64,000 nucleotides of DNA from Sitta carolinensis (taxonomy: Eukaryota > Chordata > Aves > Passeriformes > Sittidae): NCBI GenBank assembly GCA_032173965.1, contig CM063289.1, positions 25,445,690 through 25,509,689 on the forward strand, written 5' to 3'. Both the position numbers and the translations under genes were made by a program. The notes beneath the pieces were generated by a model. That model had not been told where the DNA came from and made no database searches. It saw nothing but the letters and a program-made list of their open reading frames with translations. Below are positions 21,201 to 36,200 of the stretch, one piece after another. Positions within the stretch are counted from its first letter, which is position 1. Each line of letters opens with the position of its first letter.

Positions 21201-24200
21201 GTCACTAACCTAAGTGTCCAGCATGTTAACAATGAGCTCTGCTTTATCTCCCTTCGTAACTCCAGAACACTGCCAGAATAATGAGAACTTGAAAGGCACC
21301 CTAACTTCCTCTGGCCTTCTGGAATCACCAGGTATCTCCTATCAAACTTAACTATGAGATTTCCATACTGAAAAACCATAAATGCTGCCCAAGACACAAT
21401 ACATCACAAATCAAAGTTCCACTAACTGGCAAGGTGCAACGTTGTCATTATCAAGTCCAGAATCTTGGGAAAACCATGCAAACCTGTTCCCAGCATGGCT
21501 GGGTTGCTAGAGCTTTGCTGCCTGCAGCCCCCACTGCCAGAACTCACACATTCTGATGACTGCCTGGTGCGCAGGGGTCGCTCCACCTGCTGCTGGCCCA
21601 CAGCCACCAGCTGGGAATTGACCATGCTCCGGACCAGCTGCGTGCCTGATCAAGGAACACAAGTGTTAATAAAACCCACGGGGTGACAGGATAATGAGCA
21701 CAATGGGGAGTCAGCAATACCTTAGCTCTCATGTGACACACAGGAGGTAAATCACTTTCACCTCTCCTCTCCTTTAAATGAAAACTTTTCCCTCTACTGG
21801 CAGCAGGTAACATTAATAGGTATAGGAGCTAAACACAAAGTCTATTTTTGAGTAAACCAAAGTCTAGCAGGAACAAGGATCACCTTGCTATCAGGCTGGA
21901 GCTCTGCTTTATATAGGTTTCCATATTACTTCTATAAAACAGTGGCATTTTAAATAGCAATAGAGACAGCAGAAACTTCTGGGCAAAGAAAATAAACTTA
22001 AAAAAAAAGACTAAAGGATAACACAACATGGAAGCAAGGTTATTCTGAAGTTCACTTACGAATGCTTCCTCTACTTTTTCAAATACCACAGGCACCCAAG
22101 GGCCTAATTTGAATGAGTTGGCAATGAATCTTCTCTAAGTACTATCAGAAATTTGAAAGCTGGATTTAGCCTAATTCATCTGTATGCTTTTTTGGAAGTG
22201 TTATTGAAAGAGCACTGATTTTTTGCTGAAAATACATTTACTTACCTCTCACAGATGATGGAAGGTTAGCTAACATTTGAGAAACATTTGGAAGAGGAAA
22301 TGCATTCAAGTATTATTATTATTATTACTATTGTTACTATTATTACTATTACTACTTCTAAATGCACCAACTGTGAGTGGAAAACAAATAATGCAGTACC
22401 CTGAAGTACACTGTATTTTACTGCTGAGTACATTTTTACCACCCATGCAAAGACTGTACTTCAGGAGACATTACTCCCCTTGCAGAAAAGCAACACAGAC
22501 TAAAAGCTATATTTTCAGCGACTGAAACATTACTTGCAGGATTATTTTTCAAAGATAATTACCAAGACTGTACAGAAACCTAGAGAAAAGGGATCTCAGA
22601 GCTTTCAAATTAACTAACTTACCTGGCACACTATTATTTCTCTGACGGGTTTGTTTGAATTCAGGACAATCTCTCCTAACGTGACCCACGTCCCCACAGA
22701 TGAAACACCTTTTCTCTCTTGTTTCTCTGTCATCTTCTTTCACCTCTTTTTCATCATCTTTCTCATTCTCCTTCTTCTTCAACCTGAACAATGATTTTTA
22801 TTAGCGATATCACAAAACCACACACACAAACACATCATCTCTGTAGAGCTGTTGTACTGGTGTGTTCAAAGGGAATGGTTACATAACCAACAGCTGGACC
22901 AGAATACAAATATCTCAGGAATCCCAAAAAATGCTTTCAGATTTTGGGCTGATTAACAGCCTGTATAAACTTAATGAAGTTAGAAGCTCCCCAGACTTGT
23001 CCAAAAGCTGTCTGACTGTATTAGGGCAGAAGTGTGCCTGCAGTTAAGCAGGCTTAGCCTACCAGGTAGCTGGGGAGCAGTTCTATGCAGCAATCCCACT
23101 GAGTCAGAACAGACCCAAAACAAGAGAGCTGCACCTCGTTCACATAATCTGCCCCTCACTGGACTGGACATTTCTCTGCCACTGTCTGAGTCCAGACAGG
23201 ATGTGCAACAAAGCACTGAGGCTCCTTCAAGCACTCAGTTCTAACACAGCAGGAGAACTAGTGATGAGGAACCGAGACAATGAGTAAAGGTATTTTTCCA
23301 CAATGTATCTGCAGGATTGTTAAATAATAATATTATTTTGTGAGCTATATATACAATCTGAGAGAGATTCTGTGTGGCTGTGCTGTAGCAGCAGTTTGTG
23401 TGAAGAGTAGATCACAACTTCTTTTGCTAAGGCAAATGTAGGGAAAGAGGTGATGCAATTCCATGTGCTAGTACTTGTACAGAAAGCATCTGAAAGAAAT
23501 AGTCCATCTGTGACCACAGGGTTCCAGTGCACTTTCATGTGTCTTGAACTCTGCTGACTGAACAGAAGGCTGTAAATAAAGATTCTGTACCAGGAAAAGA
23601 CCAAGAATCCTTTGAAGAATTATGGAGCACACAACTGAAAATAAGGAACATATGAAAGAGCCCAGATTAATCTGCATTTAAAGGGCTTCAACAGGCTTTA
23701 GGAGGAGTCAGACAACCTAGGCTGAGTGGGGCATTAAACAACCAAAGCTGTAAAAAGTGAGGAGTGCACATTTTCTGTCAGTTCCTACTAAACTCTCTTT
23801 GGAAACACTGACCTGCATGTACCAGGGACTCCTTTTGCAGGAGTCCTGGACCCAAAATTCCTAAGTGAAATTAATGTACAAGTGTGAGACCACCAAGCGA
23901 CTGGCACTAATATAATGTTACAGAAATGCACCCTGTGTACATTTTAACTAATCCTAGAGTTTAATTAATGAACTTTTACCTGCCTTGCAGATGTACATTA
24001 TCAGATCTACAGAACAATTAAAATTCAACACTGTCCTCTGAACATTATCACTACAGGAAATCTGTTTTAACAGTCAATAAATTTTGCAGCCAGGTAATAT
24101 GCTCTCCATCTGAATGTTTACACTATAAAAAGATAATTTACTGATCTAAGTTTTAAGTTAAACTTAACTAAATATTAACACACTACAGACTGTTGATTTT

Positions 24201-27200
24201 ACTCTGTGTGTTTCCATAAACGCATCAGAATTAAAGAGGTGATCAGAAACTGGTTTAAGAAAAGAAAAAATAAGATGGGAAACTGAAGGGCAGATATGAA
24301 GCTTTGATTTTCTCTGCAATTTAGCAATTTTTCATTTCCATTAAATCTTGAAATATCCAAATCCCTCATATTTTAATCTCAAAGATTTCATGATAGCTTT
24401 GTGTATTACTTACCTCCTCCTCTTTGGACAGTCTTTCATGTAGTGACCAATTTTTCCACAGACACGACAACATCTGTCATTGGGTGCCAATTCCCCATCT
24501 GTCAGCACTTTTGAGTCAAAAAAGTATTCCTATCAAAACACATCAGACAGATAAAGTATATAAACCATTCACTTACAAGACTGAGGAACGAAAGTCAAAT
24601 TGTCAGCTTTCATCTCTTATTGCTCCCTGAATGTTACTACTTCTGGGATTATACCTGGTCCTTTTCTTCCCCTAGATAATGGCAGCTTTTTCAGAGATAT
24701 AGAGCAGTTTGGGCTAAAAAGGGCTATTTGGTCTCAGGGACAGAGGCTAAATTTGCAGAACAGCTTATCCAGGCTCCAGCCTGCTGCCCAAAGGCTCTTC
24801 AGAGGGCAATATTTTGCCTATGATCTATTTTGGTATCTGAGTCAGTGCCTGTGTGCTTTCCAAAGCAGCCAATGTCCCTTCCAGCTGACATGATCACATC
24901 CCTTCAGACAGAACACAGCTCAGAAGGGAAACAGATGGAGCACCTGCAGACTGACCTGCATCACTTCCCTCCCCTGGAATTTGCCTAGGACAGCTGCAGT
25001 TCTGATGGGTGTCAGCACAAAGGCCACAGTTTACAGCCTCTGAGCAACACAAATATTGTAAAAGTACAGTCTTGCCTGAGAGACTGAAATAGAGGGACAA
25101 ACTCAGAAAAAAAAAAACAGAAAAAAAAAAAACAAACCCACAGATAAAGCAAGCAAATGGAAAAGAGAAGATAGGGAAGGATGAAGGGAATTAAAAGCTT
25201 TCAAAAGATTTTTTAAAATCCTTTAGAAACTCAAGTTCTGTTAAAAGCCACTAGTCCCACAAATTGTTTTAGAAAATGCTTTTCTACGTTGATCTTAAAA
25301 ATACTAATTACTAATAAAATACTAATAACGTATTTTATTTGCTCATTAAAAAAAAAAAAAATAGTTTCCTTACACATCAGTGACTGGACCCCGTAGTACA
25401 GTGCAATACTTTCTCCAAAATGACACTGCATAAACACATTCCTCACCCTGATCCACTATGCAAATTTTAAAGGTCAGCTGTTTAAAAAGCAGAATCAATC
25501 ACCATCCTTTTCCTTGTTTAAATAGCAATCCTTACTATCTCCACCAACTGGAAAAATAAATAGAATGGAACATCTTTTGGATCTGTTTTCTTTAGCTACA
25601 TGCAGAGTCAGTAAGGTTCCTAGATCTGTTTTGGGGTTTTAAAGCCAAATTTGCAGTTTTCTGCAATACTCAACATCATACTGTGCGAGGTTTTATAAAA
25701 AAACAAAACACAAATTAAAAGCTTACTTTCCCTTAAACCTGCCAATAATACCCATCACCCACCCAACTAATCTGAATTTTATATTCCAGGAGCCCAATAC
25801 TAAGCTCTACATTTAATGCAGACAAAGTATAATTAAACATATTGTGCATACTAAATTGATAAATGCATACAAGAGATTTGCATCAATTCAGCGGACAAAG
25901 AAAATTTTAAAACATACTAAAAACTCTGAGAACTTACAGCTTCTCTTCCAACAGCTGGGTAGAAGGGGGTACCAAATAATTTTCTCCCATTGATAAATGC
26001 CTTCATTATGAAATTGGTCACTATTGAAGAAAGACAGTTATTGGAGAACAGGAAAGGCACAACTCAGTGAACATTAATCATTAGCAGACAATAATAGCTT
26101 ACTTTTCCTAGAGACTCCAGCACCCAGATTATGATTCAAGTCAAAAGGATCTGCACAAAGAAAGGAGAAAAAAAAATCAGAGTCGAAAAAAAATATGCTG
26201 CAACAGAATTTTTTATTTTTAGGCAGAGAATTCAATTTTAAATTAATTCAGAGTAGATTATAGCAAAGCAGTGCTGAGAGTTTTAGAACTGTGACTAACC
26301 ATAACACAATAAGAAGCACAATTCACTGACATTTAGTAAAAGTTATGAGTCTCATCAATTTTGTGAGCTGCAGGACTTGCAAACAATGCTTCTTTTTAAA
26401 ACAAAACTGACTGTGGTTTCCTCCCATAAAGATCCTGTGCAAAGTGAACAGCCTCTCAAGCAACAATGGTTTTTTCTCAGGAATGGAAACTGAATTCTGC
26501 AGAGGAGTACCTTCGATGGCAATACATTTGGATGTCCACTGCTTCTCGAAGGTGGTTAACAGCTTCTTCTGCCGGATGCTGATCACGTACTCCTTGAAGT
26601 CAAACTCCTCAGTGTAGAACCGCAGCAGCCCCAGCCAGAGCTCTCCAAGAGACTCAGTGTTCTTTCCAAGGGAAGGCAGACGCTTCTTCTGCATGCAGTT
26701 GAAGACAATTTATTCAGCTACAGTAACTGCAGCACTGCTTCTCCTGAAAATACCTCTCAAATTACAAGTTTGTCTACTACGAATGGTTTCTTTTGGTTAA
26801 AGTAAGGTTAAATCACTACAGTTAAGACTAAACCTGGACTGTTTTTAAGAATGAAAAGTATTTTTTCCTGATTTATGATATTTATGAAATGACTTAAAAT
26901 AAACCAAGCAGAAGTGGAAACTCATTTTAGTAAAATAGGACTCATTTGGGAAGTTGCAACACTACGGATATGGAAGTTTAATTAATTAATAAAATTAATG
27001 TGTTATATACTACACTGTTAAAAATTTATTACTTTTCTTGAAAAGCAAGGTATAAATGTTAGTTACTCTTCTGGAATTAGAATATTACCAATTCTTCCAT
27101 GTCATCAAAGAAAAATGCATTCCATCCATCGACCATTCTTTGTGGAATTTGTTTGCCATCAAATATCTGCCGGAACAGAGGGACAGTTACTGCTCTAATT

Positions 27201-30200
27201 CAAAGCCAATGTAAAATACTTACAATTCTTTTGGTAAAAATAAAATATAAAAATATAAATACTTTAACAATTGCTTCTTATATAGACAGAATTTCCCTTT
27301 GGTAAAAAGTCTGAAAGTCTTTTTTGCATTGTTGCCGTACCTCTCAAATTATTTGGATATTTAATTTTTACTTGTTCTTTGCAACTAAGAAAACATGACT
27401 GAATTACTTTGTCAAGATTCCAACATCTCTCTTGCCCACAGATTCTCTAAGGAGACTTTATATGATTTCTATTACATTTTGATTTTAGCACAGCCAAGGG
27501 GAAATTCCACTGTTATTTAAATGCACTCTCGGGGTAGCAGTAAAACAAAAAAACCCAACCACTACCAAAGTATCAGATACTAAAGTATCAGCAAGAAAGC
27601 CTATGAGTCTCAACTGCAGTGCTTTAGCCAATTTTCCCCTTGCACAAAGAAACCAGAAAAGGCAGCAAGGGATAATATTCAGACGTGCTTGGGAGTTCCA
27701 TAGTGTATCCAGGAAGAGGGAGATAGCTGAAAAATTACATTCTCCCCACTCATACAGTGGGGGTGCAGAACATTATTTTCTTAATAAAGTTTCCTGGCAC
27801 ATGTGAAATATTTCTTTAAAGTTGTACCAAAGCATCAATTATCTTATTTTCCCCTCATCAAATAATAAAATAAACTTTTCCTCTTACAGATTAAGTGCTG
27901 AGCAATAAATAATGCTTCTGACAATAACTAGTTGAAGAGCTGGACTCACATTTCAAGAGCATCTGGTGCAGTCTCATAATTACAATTCCCTTCTCTCCAT
28001 ACCACCTGCCAATTTTTTCCTATCCTGTTCAGCATATAAATATCATCCTAAAACCAAAATCCCAAAGTAAATGTAATAGCAGAACTTAGGCACAACGGAC
28101 TCCCAGTTTTGATCTAATTTTCTTGCTAAGTTTTACCTACTAAAACCAAGAGGGAGTTAAGATGCTGCTGATTAGAAGGGCCCCTTTTTTCATTCATCGT
28201 TTCTGATCCTAAAATTCTCATATTTGGTTTGAAGAAAAAGTGCATCTATTTTCATTGCCTCATTGTCTGAACCTACCTCCTGAAGAACTGGAATAACTGG
28301 TGGATTCCTCTGCTGTAGGAAGTACAAAACCATGAGAATATAGGCATATGAAGAGAGACTCCCACGGGATGCATCACCAATATCACAGCGCTGAAAAAAT
28401 ACATTTTAAACAAAATGCTGAATTTACATTTTACTGTTCAAGACTAACAACTATGTCAGAGGACAAACAGAAAGCTTGTAAGTAACAGCAAATACATTCA
28501 CCTCATAATTAAAAATTTTTTTATGAAGCCTGAAAAATAAATGCACCCAAGAGTCAAATGCCATCTGGCAAATCCACAGCATAATTTGTCTATCGTAAAA
28601 ACAGAAAAGCTTTTCATAGCCAAAATACTTTTAAAAAAAATTTACAGTGTGCCAAACTGAAAAAAATCCAACCAAATCAAAGCTCCCAAAACATAAATCC
28701 CAGGTTTCAATACCATAAAATTTAATTTTCCCTAACTCACACTGCAAGAGCTGTTTCTGTGATTCCTTATTATTTTGGTTCCCTCCCCCTATTAAAAAAA
28801 TAATTCACTAGCAGCATGTATTTCCACGTTGTACTGGCAGTGCAGGCCATACATGGCATTTTGCTAGCAAACATACACATATCTAATTAAACCATGGTGC
28901 AGCCTGCACAACACAGTGCAGAACAAACATCCCTGACCAAGTCAGGGAGTTGGAACCAGATGAGCTCAAGGTCCCTTCCAACCCAAGGCTTTCTGTGACT
29001 CTGGTCAGTGAATTACCTTACTATGCTTGAGTATCTCATTACAGTATAACCTTTCCACAGCACCTGCTTGTAAGCTATCCTGTGTTTCCAGCCTGTGTCA
29101 TATCAAACAATGCATTTTTAACCTCCTAGGGCTGGAAAAAACAGGGATTCGCAAATTACTTTCATATTAAGCAGCAGCAGTGACAGCTGTTCCTGGGTTT
29201 TCTGCCAATGCAAACAGGGAGGAGGAATTTTGCTTAAAAACAGAGTATTTGCATAGCTACGAAGTCACTTCCATACATTTGCATTGAGGAGTGTATATCC
29301 CACAACTTGTGTATTTCATCTTTGCACTCATAATCTTAGAACATGCACAATTGTATGCAACGGAACAAAAAAAATATAAGGTTCATTATTATCAATACAA
29401 GGCATTTTAAAACTGGACACAGAAGAGACAAGGCAATATTGTGCACTGCTGTGACCACATCCAGAAAAAAAAATCATTGCTAGTTTCAGTGACAGTATAA
29501 TGAATGTGTCCATTCCATTCTGGCACAAAGTTATTTTATTCATCCTGATGTATTTTATTGCATGAACATCTGGTAGCATGATGCACTCTCTATAAGCCAT
29601 TTTTCATTTGCCCCAGTTCCACTAAGCTTTCTTGGATGTGCTGTATTTAATACTGCAGCTTGAACAAAAAGCAATGCCACGTTTCAATTATCAAAGGCTG
29701 TACAGTATAGCACTTTCACAGAATATCACAAGAAAATATGATCTGATATTTCCAAACTCTTAAAATCCAGTGTACATCCTAGGCATATCACACAGAGGGT
29801 CAGGCATTCATTCATTCATCACCCCGTACCTACCTAATCCTGACTTTTATACTAAGTCAAACAAGGCAAGTGTGCCAGAAGAAAGCAGCAGTTATCTCTG
29901 GGCTGGTCCCAGATATGAAAACTTGGGAAACCCATGCACATTCACATGCCCCTACATCTTACAGTTACCAAGTTTTTCAGTATCGCTTGGGGCTTGGGTA
30001 GGGCTTTTTGTTTGTTACAATTGCAGCTGGTTTGAAATTGAAGAAGGAAAGTTGCCCTTTCATCAGCTTCCTCTTACACAGAAATCTTTCAACAGAGAGC
30101 AGAAGGTACCAGGATTTGATTTTGACACACACAATCAGATGGAACACAGAAAGCTTAAGGAAGTGAACTTCATATCAAAGGCATTCTATTGTCTCCTCTC

Positions 30201-33200
30201 CAGTTGGTATTGGCAAAAGGCAAACTCAGTGGCTGCAGCAGAAAGTACTGTACTGTACAAACAAGCACCTTCTTTTTATATTACCTTTGCAAAAACTTTC
30301 ATTGTGTAGCCCAGATATTGCACCCTAGGATCAATAGCTGCGTAGGTAGCCAGCATCCTTGTGTTATGTTGTGCCTGGAAAAAGGGAAAAAATAATTAAA
30401 CTGGTGTCAGGGTGAGCCAATTATGTAAGAAATTGTGCAATTTCACAGTGTCAGGTGAAAGCTGGAATGATGGTACGCAGGCCACAGGGTATGTGGCACT
30501 AGTGGCTTTTCAGAATATCCCCAAAACAAGATTTCTGTGCTGTAACCTGCTCTGCCATCAGGCCATACACAGCTACCCAGGTTGGGCTGAGGGTGTGGGC
30601 CACCGAGTTTAAAAAACAGAGAAGAAAAACACAAACACACAAAAGCATTTTCACTCTGGCTTCAAAATTATCCCCTCAAACAGTTATTTGGGTAAGACAG
30701 AATTAAAAAGCTTACTTTGACCACAAAAGGACACAAGCAGATGCTCACCAGTGTATTGTACAAACTGATATCTCCTTCCAAGCCACTCCGCCTGTGTTCA
30801 AACTTTACTATAGGCACTTTGGCTGTTGTTATAGGCAAGATGTTCCTCAAACCTGGGGAAGCAACACTTTAGTACATAAAACGTTTCCATTAACAACATT
30901 CATAGAAAATCTAACTGCAAAACAAATAGTACTTTGGAGCACCTACCTGGATGCTTCTTAAGAACTTTTGCCAAACCTTCTATTATTTCTTTACAGTTCA
31001 ATTTCTAGGGAAAACAAAGATCACAGCTTCAGATGTTAGAACATGGATCCTATTCCAACACACACATTTTCTATCACATATATTTCACAGATGGAAAGTC
31101 TATGTACAAAAAGGAGTAAGCATTAAGCCAGCACACGAATTTACACAAACTCCCATGCTCTCTGTGGACATCTATAGTACACTGTGTGTCTAAAAGGTAT
31201 TAAAAGTAAAATATGCTGGATCTTGCTTCAATTGGGCAGAGAGCAACAAGCCAATGTGCAACTAGCAAATCATACCTCTCCTGTGTACAGAAATCTTAAC
31301 TGAACTAAAAAACCTTAAAGAATCCTTGAATTTTAACTAGCAGATTTTATCAATTTCAAAACTCTTACCTCTGCATTTTCATGACCTTCCAATGTCATGC
31401 AGATATCTAGATCACTGTCCCGAAATCCAAATCCATTCTTTGAGGAGCCAAATAAGCAAAGCCTGGCTTTGTCTGATTAAAAGACAAGACAATAAAAAGG
31501 TAAATTCTTTTACTGTTCAATAGTAAGTGCTTAGTATTAAATATTGCTTAACTGTGATATGCAGGTGCCCATAAAAAATGAGCTTAAAGAGAGAGCTTAC
31601 ACTCACTTCAGAGACCTCAGCTTTGATAAAGGAGGAAGCACAACACTTCAGAAATTATTTACAGAAAGTAAGGTAGGATAAAGAGTTATTTTATGACTGA
31701 AGTACGTTACAGTTACCATAATCATTAAATGGCATCTCTAAATGTGGGGCAATGTTTTGTGGTATGCAGCTGCACTTTCCTGCTTTTAATAAATCAAAAT
31801 AATGTGCAAACCCAGTCACCAGTGCAGCTTGACCCCACAGATAAGACAGAGCTACACCTAGGGTAGCCAAAGTAATATTTCTGGTTCCAGTCAGAGTTTA
31901 TCTAGGTTGCATATTTTTCCTATGACTAGGTAAATTGGGTCAATGAGTTTTTGTAATCATAACATACTCTTCAAGAAGACACAAGCAGTAAGATTACAAT
32001 ACTTTATGGAACATTCTTTCCCAATTGCTTTGTTTACATTTTCGTTTGAAACACAATATTACTGAGTATTTTCATTCTTGGATGGCAACATTATGTTGTT
32101 TAATTCTTTCCTAACTGCCAACTATACATTGATCTGTTCAACTAAAATTAATGCTAAGAAAATATATCTAACACTTATTCACAGCTTTTTCCCCTAAACT
32201 TTAATAGAATGGGAAACCTTAAGTCTTTCAAGGCTTTTCAACAGGTTTCAGTCCTCAGCTGCTGCCAGTAAGTGGAAGCACAGCCAGTGGATGGAATTCC
32301 CAATTCCTTGGTGACAGGTCAGCTACAGCAGAATGGACTCACATGGACTGGAATTCAGGAGACCTGGGTTTGGTACCAGGCTCTAGCACTGTTTTACACC
32401 TCCTACAAAAAAATCACTTGGCATCTCTGTGCCTTGACTTCCATCACTGCAGCAAGACACTTTTGCTTGTTTTATGTAAGGGATATGAAGATAAACTCAT
32501 TAAGATTTCTAAGATACTCAAGCAATGGTGACTAGGCAACAAAAGTCCTTGGCTCACGACCAAAGCTAACACTAAACCCAACCAAACTTTCTTCTTGGCC
32601 TGACTGGAGCAGTCCTGTGCTTGCATTACTACTCTGGCAGCTTTTCCTCCACTCCAGGGAAGTTTCCATGGAAGAGCATGAAGAGATATTCAATGCTGAA
32701 GTCTGCAAGACACTTTACAAATGGAAGGAAAAGAGATGCCCCTGCTTCAAGCAAGGAAAATAAAATGAGACAAACTACATTGTTATGTTCTGGACAACAT
32801 GACTGAAGAAAGCATTCTCAAGAATCACTACCTAAGGTTACATACCATTATATTCTTTTCGAATAAATCTCTCCAAACTTGCCAGAATTTGTTCTCTGTT
32901 TTGTTGCTCAGACAAAGGAGGGGATAATTCATCTAAGTAAAAGCAAATTAAAACACAGTCAGACATGACATTCAGCACCTCGAGAATCTTCTTCAGCTAA
33001 TTAAAAGACTGGATGGGGGTTTTTTTTAGTTATGTTTGCTTTGCTTAAATCTGTGGGTTTCTTTTTGTATCATTAGTCTTCAGGATTATATTTCGAGATG
33101 TCCAATTTTTCAACCACAAAGTGGCTTGGTGGGCACTTGGCATCCAGTCGAGGTTACCCCAACACAGTACCCCCAAAAGATGCCATAGAATTTGATAAGC

Positions 33201-36200
33201 ACAAAAATCAGTTATGCCCAGAGCCTGATGCCTGGGAGCACTGGTAACTTTTTACAAATCCAGTGAACAATCTCATATAACATCAGTTTCTCAAATCTGT
33301 TATAAGGTATCACAGCCATGGATTATCTGAAAATTAAAATATTGATCTATTTGTAGCCTAGGGCACCTGGAAGAGCTTTTTCCTATTTAATTGTGAATAA
33401 TTGTAAATAAGTAATTTAACACTAGAGTTTTTAATTCTTCCAGGTTACAGACCACAGTATATAGTAGAGAACAAACACTTTTTGAACTTACCAAAACATC
33501 TTTTACACACTATATCAAGTATTTCCCGAAATCTGTCTGTCATTGGTGGTAGTGGTTTTAGATCAATTTTCTTGAAATCCTCTGGGCAATCATTTTTGGA
33601 ATGTCCATCCCGTTTGCAGATGCTGCATACTATAGTTGGTGGCTTTTTTGGGGAAAAAAAGGAAAATTCTATTTGTGCCTTAGGAGACTTCAGCAGATAT
33701 AACATTTCCAAGCAACCAAAAACATTTAACATATGAACAACAAAGCCTCTACAAAGAGCAGAACACCTCTCAAGCTGCATTTAGCTCTCACAGTGCCTAA
33801 AAGCATCCAGAAATTCTACATGAAAGGAGAAGAGGAAAGGAAGAAATAACCCACAAATAACCAGAAAGAAACACAGATTATTTTTTTTTTTTTTGTGTGT
33901 GGAAATCAAAAAGCTTAAGATGAGGGGAAGAGACAATTTAATGCAAATGTCACACAGAGTGGTGTTTCCAGCCCTGAATAACAGGCACTCTACAAAGGCC
34001 AGAGCTCCCACCCCTAACCAAGACTGAAACAATCACCGTGGGAATCCTGCCCTCCATCCACTCCTAGATTTAATGACTTAAATGTAATGGCTCAGTGATA
34101 CATGACCAGCACTGCTTACCTTTCCTGAAGTAAAAATAAACTTATCAAACACATAATGCATTTCTTCTGTGGAGAGTCTGCCTTCCTCTTTGAGATCCTG
34201 GGTTTCCAGCACTGCTTTGCAGCTGGCCGAGGTAGCTGGGGTGCCAGTGCACTTTGTCTGCGGAGACGACTCCGTTACCAAACTCTGCCTGCTTTCAGCA
34301 TCAGAGAACTCAGTACTGGAATTTGTGTCATCAGGCTGATGTGCACTGCAGTTACAGTGGTGGCTGAGCTCACCCTCAGTTAGACACACTGAAATTTCTA
34401 AATCATCCCTCTCTTTGGGTGATTTTTCCTTTAATTCACAGCATTCATTGGAAATAAGGGGTAAAGCTTCTTCTTTGTCTTCATCACAGCTAGAGTCCAA
34501 TGTTGTAATGAGCAAAGAGTCCATGTTCTGAGAAGTACATCTTTTGGCTACAGCTTCGACCACTTTATTACATTCAGCTTCATTCTCTGGTATGTTACAC
34601 CCACTTTCTATAACTTCTTTATCTACAGCATTTTCTCCTTGTGGAAGGCAACAGTTTGCTACAGGCTCTTCAGCTCTCGTGGATTTCTTATTATTAATTT
34701 TCCCTTTTTCTTTTTTCTTGGTATCTGGCTTGGATTTAATCCCATCTTTACTTTGTGGACATGCAAAATATTTATATGCTGTCCTAAATCGCTCCAGGAT
34801 GTACTCAAATACCATCTGGCTATTTAGACTTCGTGCAACATTCCTCTTTAGTGCAAAAGGATCTGAGAAGAAAAAGAACAATTTAATTAGTAATCTTTAA
34901 CTTCGACATTTCACAAAGCAGCTGAAATCCCTAAGTTATTATAGGGCAGTTAAGGAGACTCTTGTATAGTTCAGAATTGTATTTGGATATACTTAGAGAA
35001 TGCAAGACCCACGAGTTTTTTCAGAATTCTTCCATACAAAACATACCCACGGTGCAGCCATGAATGGCTGACTATCAAACAATTCTAAATAGTGTTACTC
35101 AGAAAGAAAACTGTGGGTATATTGCAACATTATATTATGGCAAATTTCTAAACTAGAAATTATAATAAACATACAAAGGCAAAATAAATAGAGGTCAGCC
35201 AGAACCTTTTTTCCTTCACCGAAGAGGGATTTTCATTTCCCTTAAGAAATTCATTTGCTTAAGAGTAACATCAAGGATGTAAGGATTGCATGAACCAATC
35301 TCACCAGGATCCATTCTTAGTCCTTTCTAACAATTTCTAGATCAAACAAGTTTTCCAAGCAGAAAGAGCTCCTGCATAGCTGCTCTAAGTTTGCCTGGAA
35401 GACAGTACCAAACTGAGATTCTGTTACTTCGTAACAGCAGCTACGAACTTAACATTGGAAAAAAAATAAAAGGCAAAAATGAGAAGTAAAAAAACATAAA
35501 GCAAACAACAACACAAATAACCCAACAACAGCAGGTGTCAGAAGCAGAATGCAATCTGTTTTTTTGAAATTATTTCTCGTTTCTTCCTCAATGACTTGTC
35601 CTGTCACTTTACATCCCACATGTTGAATAACAACTTCCCTACTTTTTCTAATCTCTAGCTAAAAGTGATTAAAGAAAAGAATTGGGAGAGGAAATTAAAG
35701 TCACAGGAGTGATCTCAACATCCACTACTCAGCCTGTGCCTCGAGAATTCACTGTTTGTTTTTCTCTTCTACTTTTCCTTCTCACTCTTCTTGTGCCTTA
35801 TTGACTCATCCTTCAATGTACCTCTGTACCTCATTCTGTCTGTATGATTCTCTTTGTCCTCTCCATCGCCTCAAGTGGTACAGATAAGCCACTTCAGCAA
35901 CATCTCTAGAAAGTGTTCAAAAGTCATTATTCATGCCTTTATAAAAGTATCACCTCACATGGTTTCTTAGCCTTCCTCAAATACCCAATTTCTCTATTCT
36001 TAAGGCCAATTCAGAGTGCCATACATTGATTGCTCTGTACGGCATTCTTATCTCAATTACTTTCTCTGCTTTTTAGACAGATTAAACTTGTCTTTAAAGA
36101 GACTAAAATATATATATATGACAAAATATATATTTAGAAAAACTTATTGTCCAGATTCTTCTAAGATTTGTAAGTTAAGTAAATAAAGATGCTAATGCAT

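Noticed and set aside
27603..27806. Considered a possible tRNA, snoRNA or other small RNA in TUT4 or PRPF38A introns
   Set aside because: I found no tRNA A/B boxes with a foldable cloverleaf and no paired C/D or H/ACA box signature by eye; a dedicated search (tRNAscan-SE, Infernal) would be decisive.
29770..30309. 179-codon plus-strand frame in a TUT4 intron
   Set aside because: No recognisable homology, no splice or promoter context, and its end is antisense to TUT4 exon 19.
33653..33780. Extension of the first CCHC-knuckle exon upstream to an ATG at 33780
   Set aside because: Sequence above 33642 has no conserved residues; the join from exon 13 (TSGK) to PPTIVC at 33642 matches mammalian TUT4 and keeps the frame.
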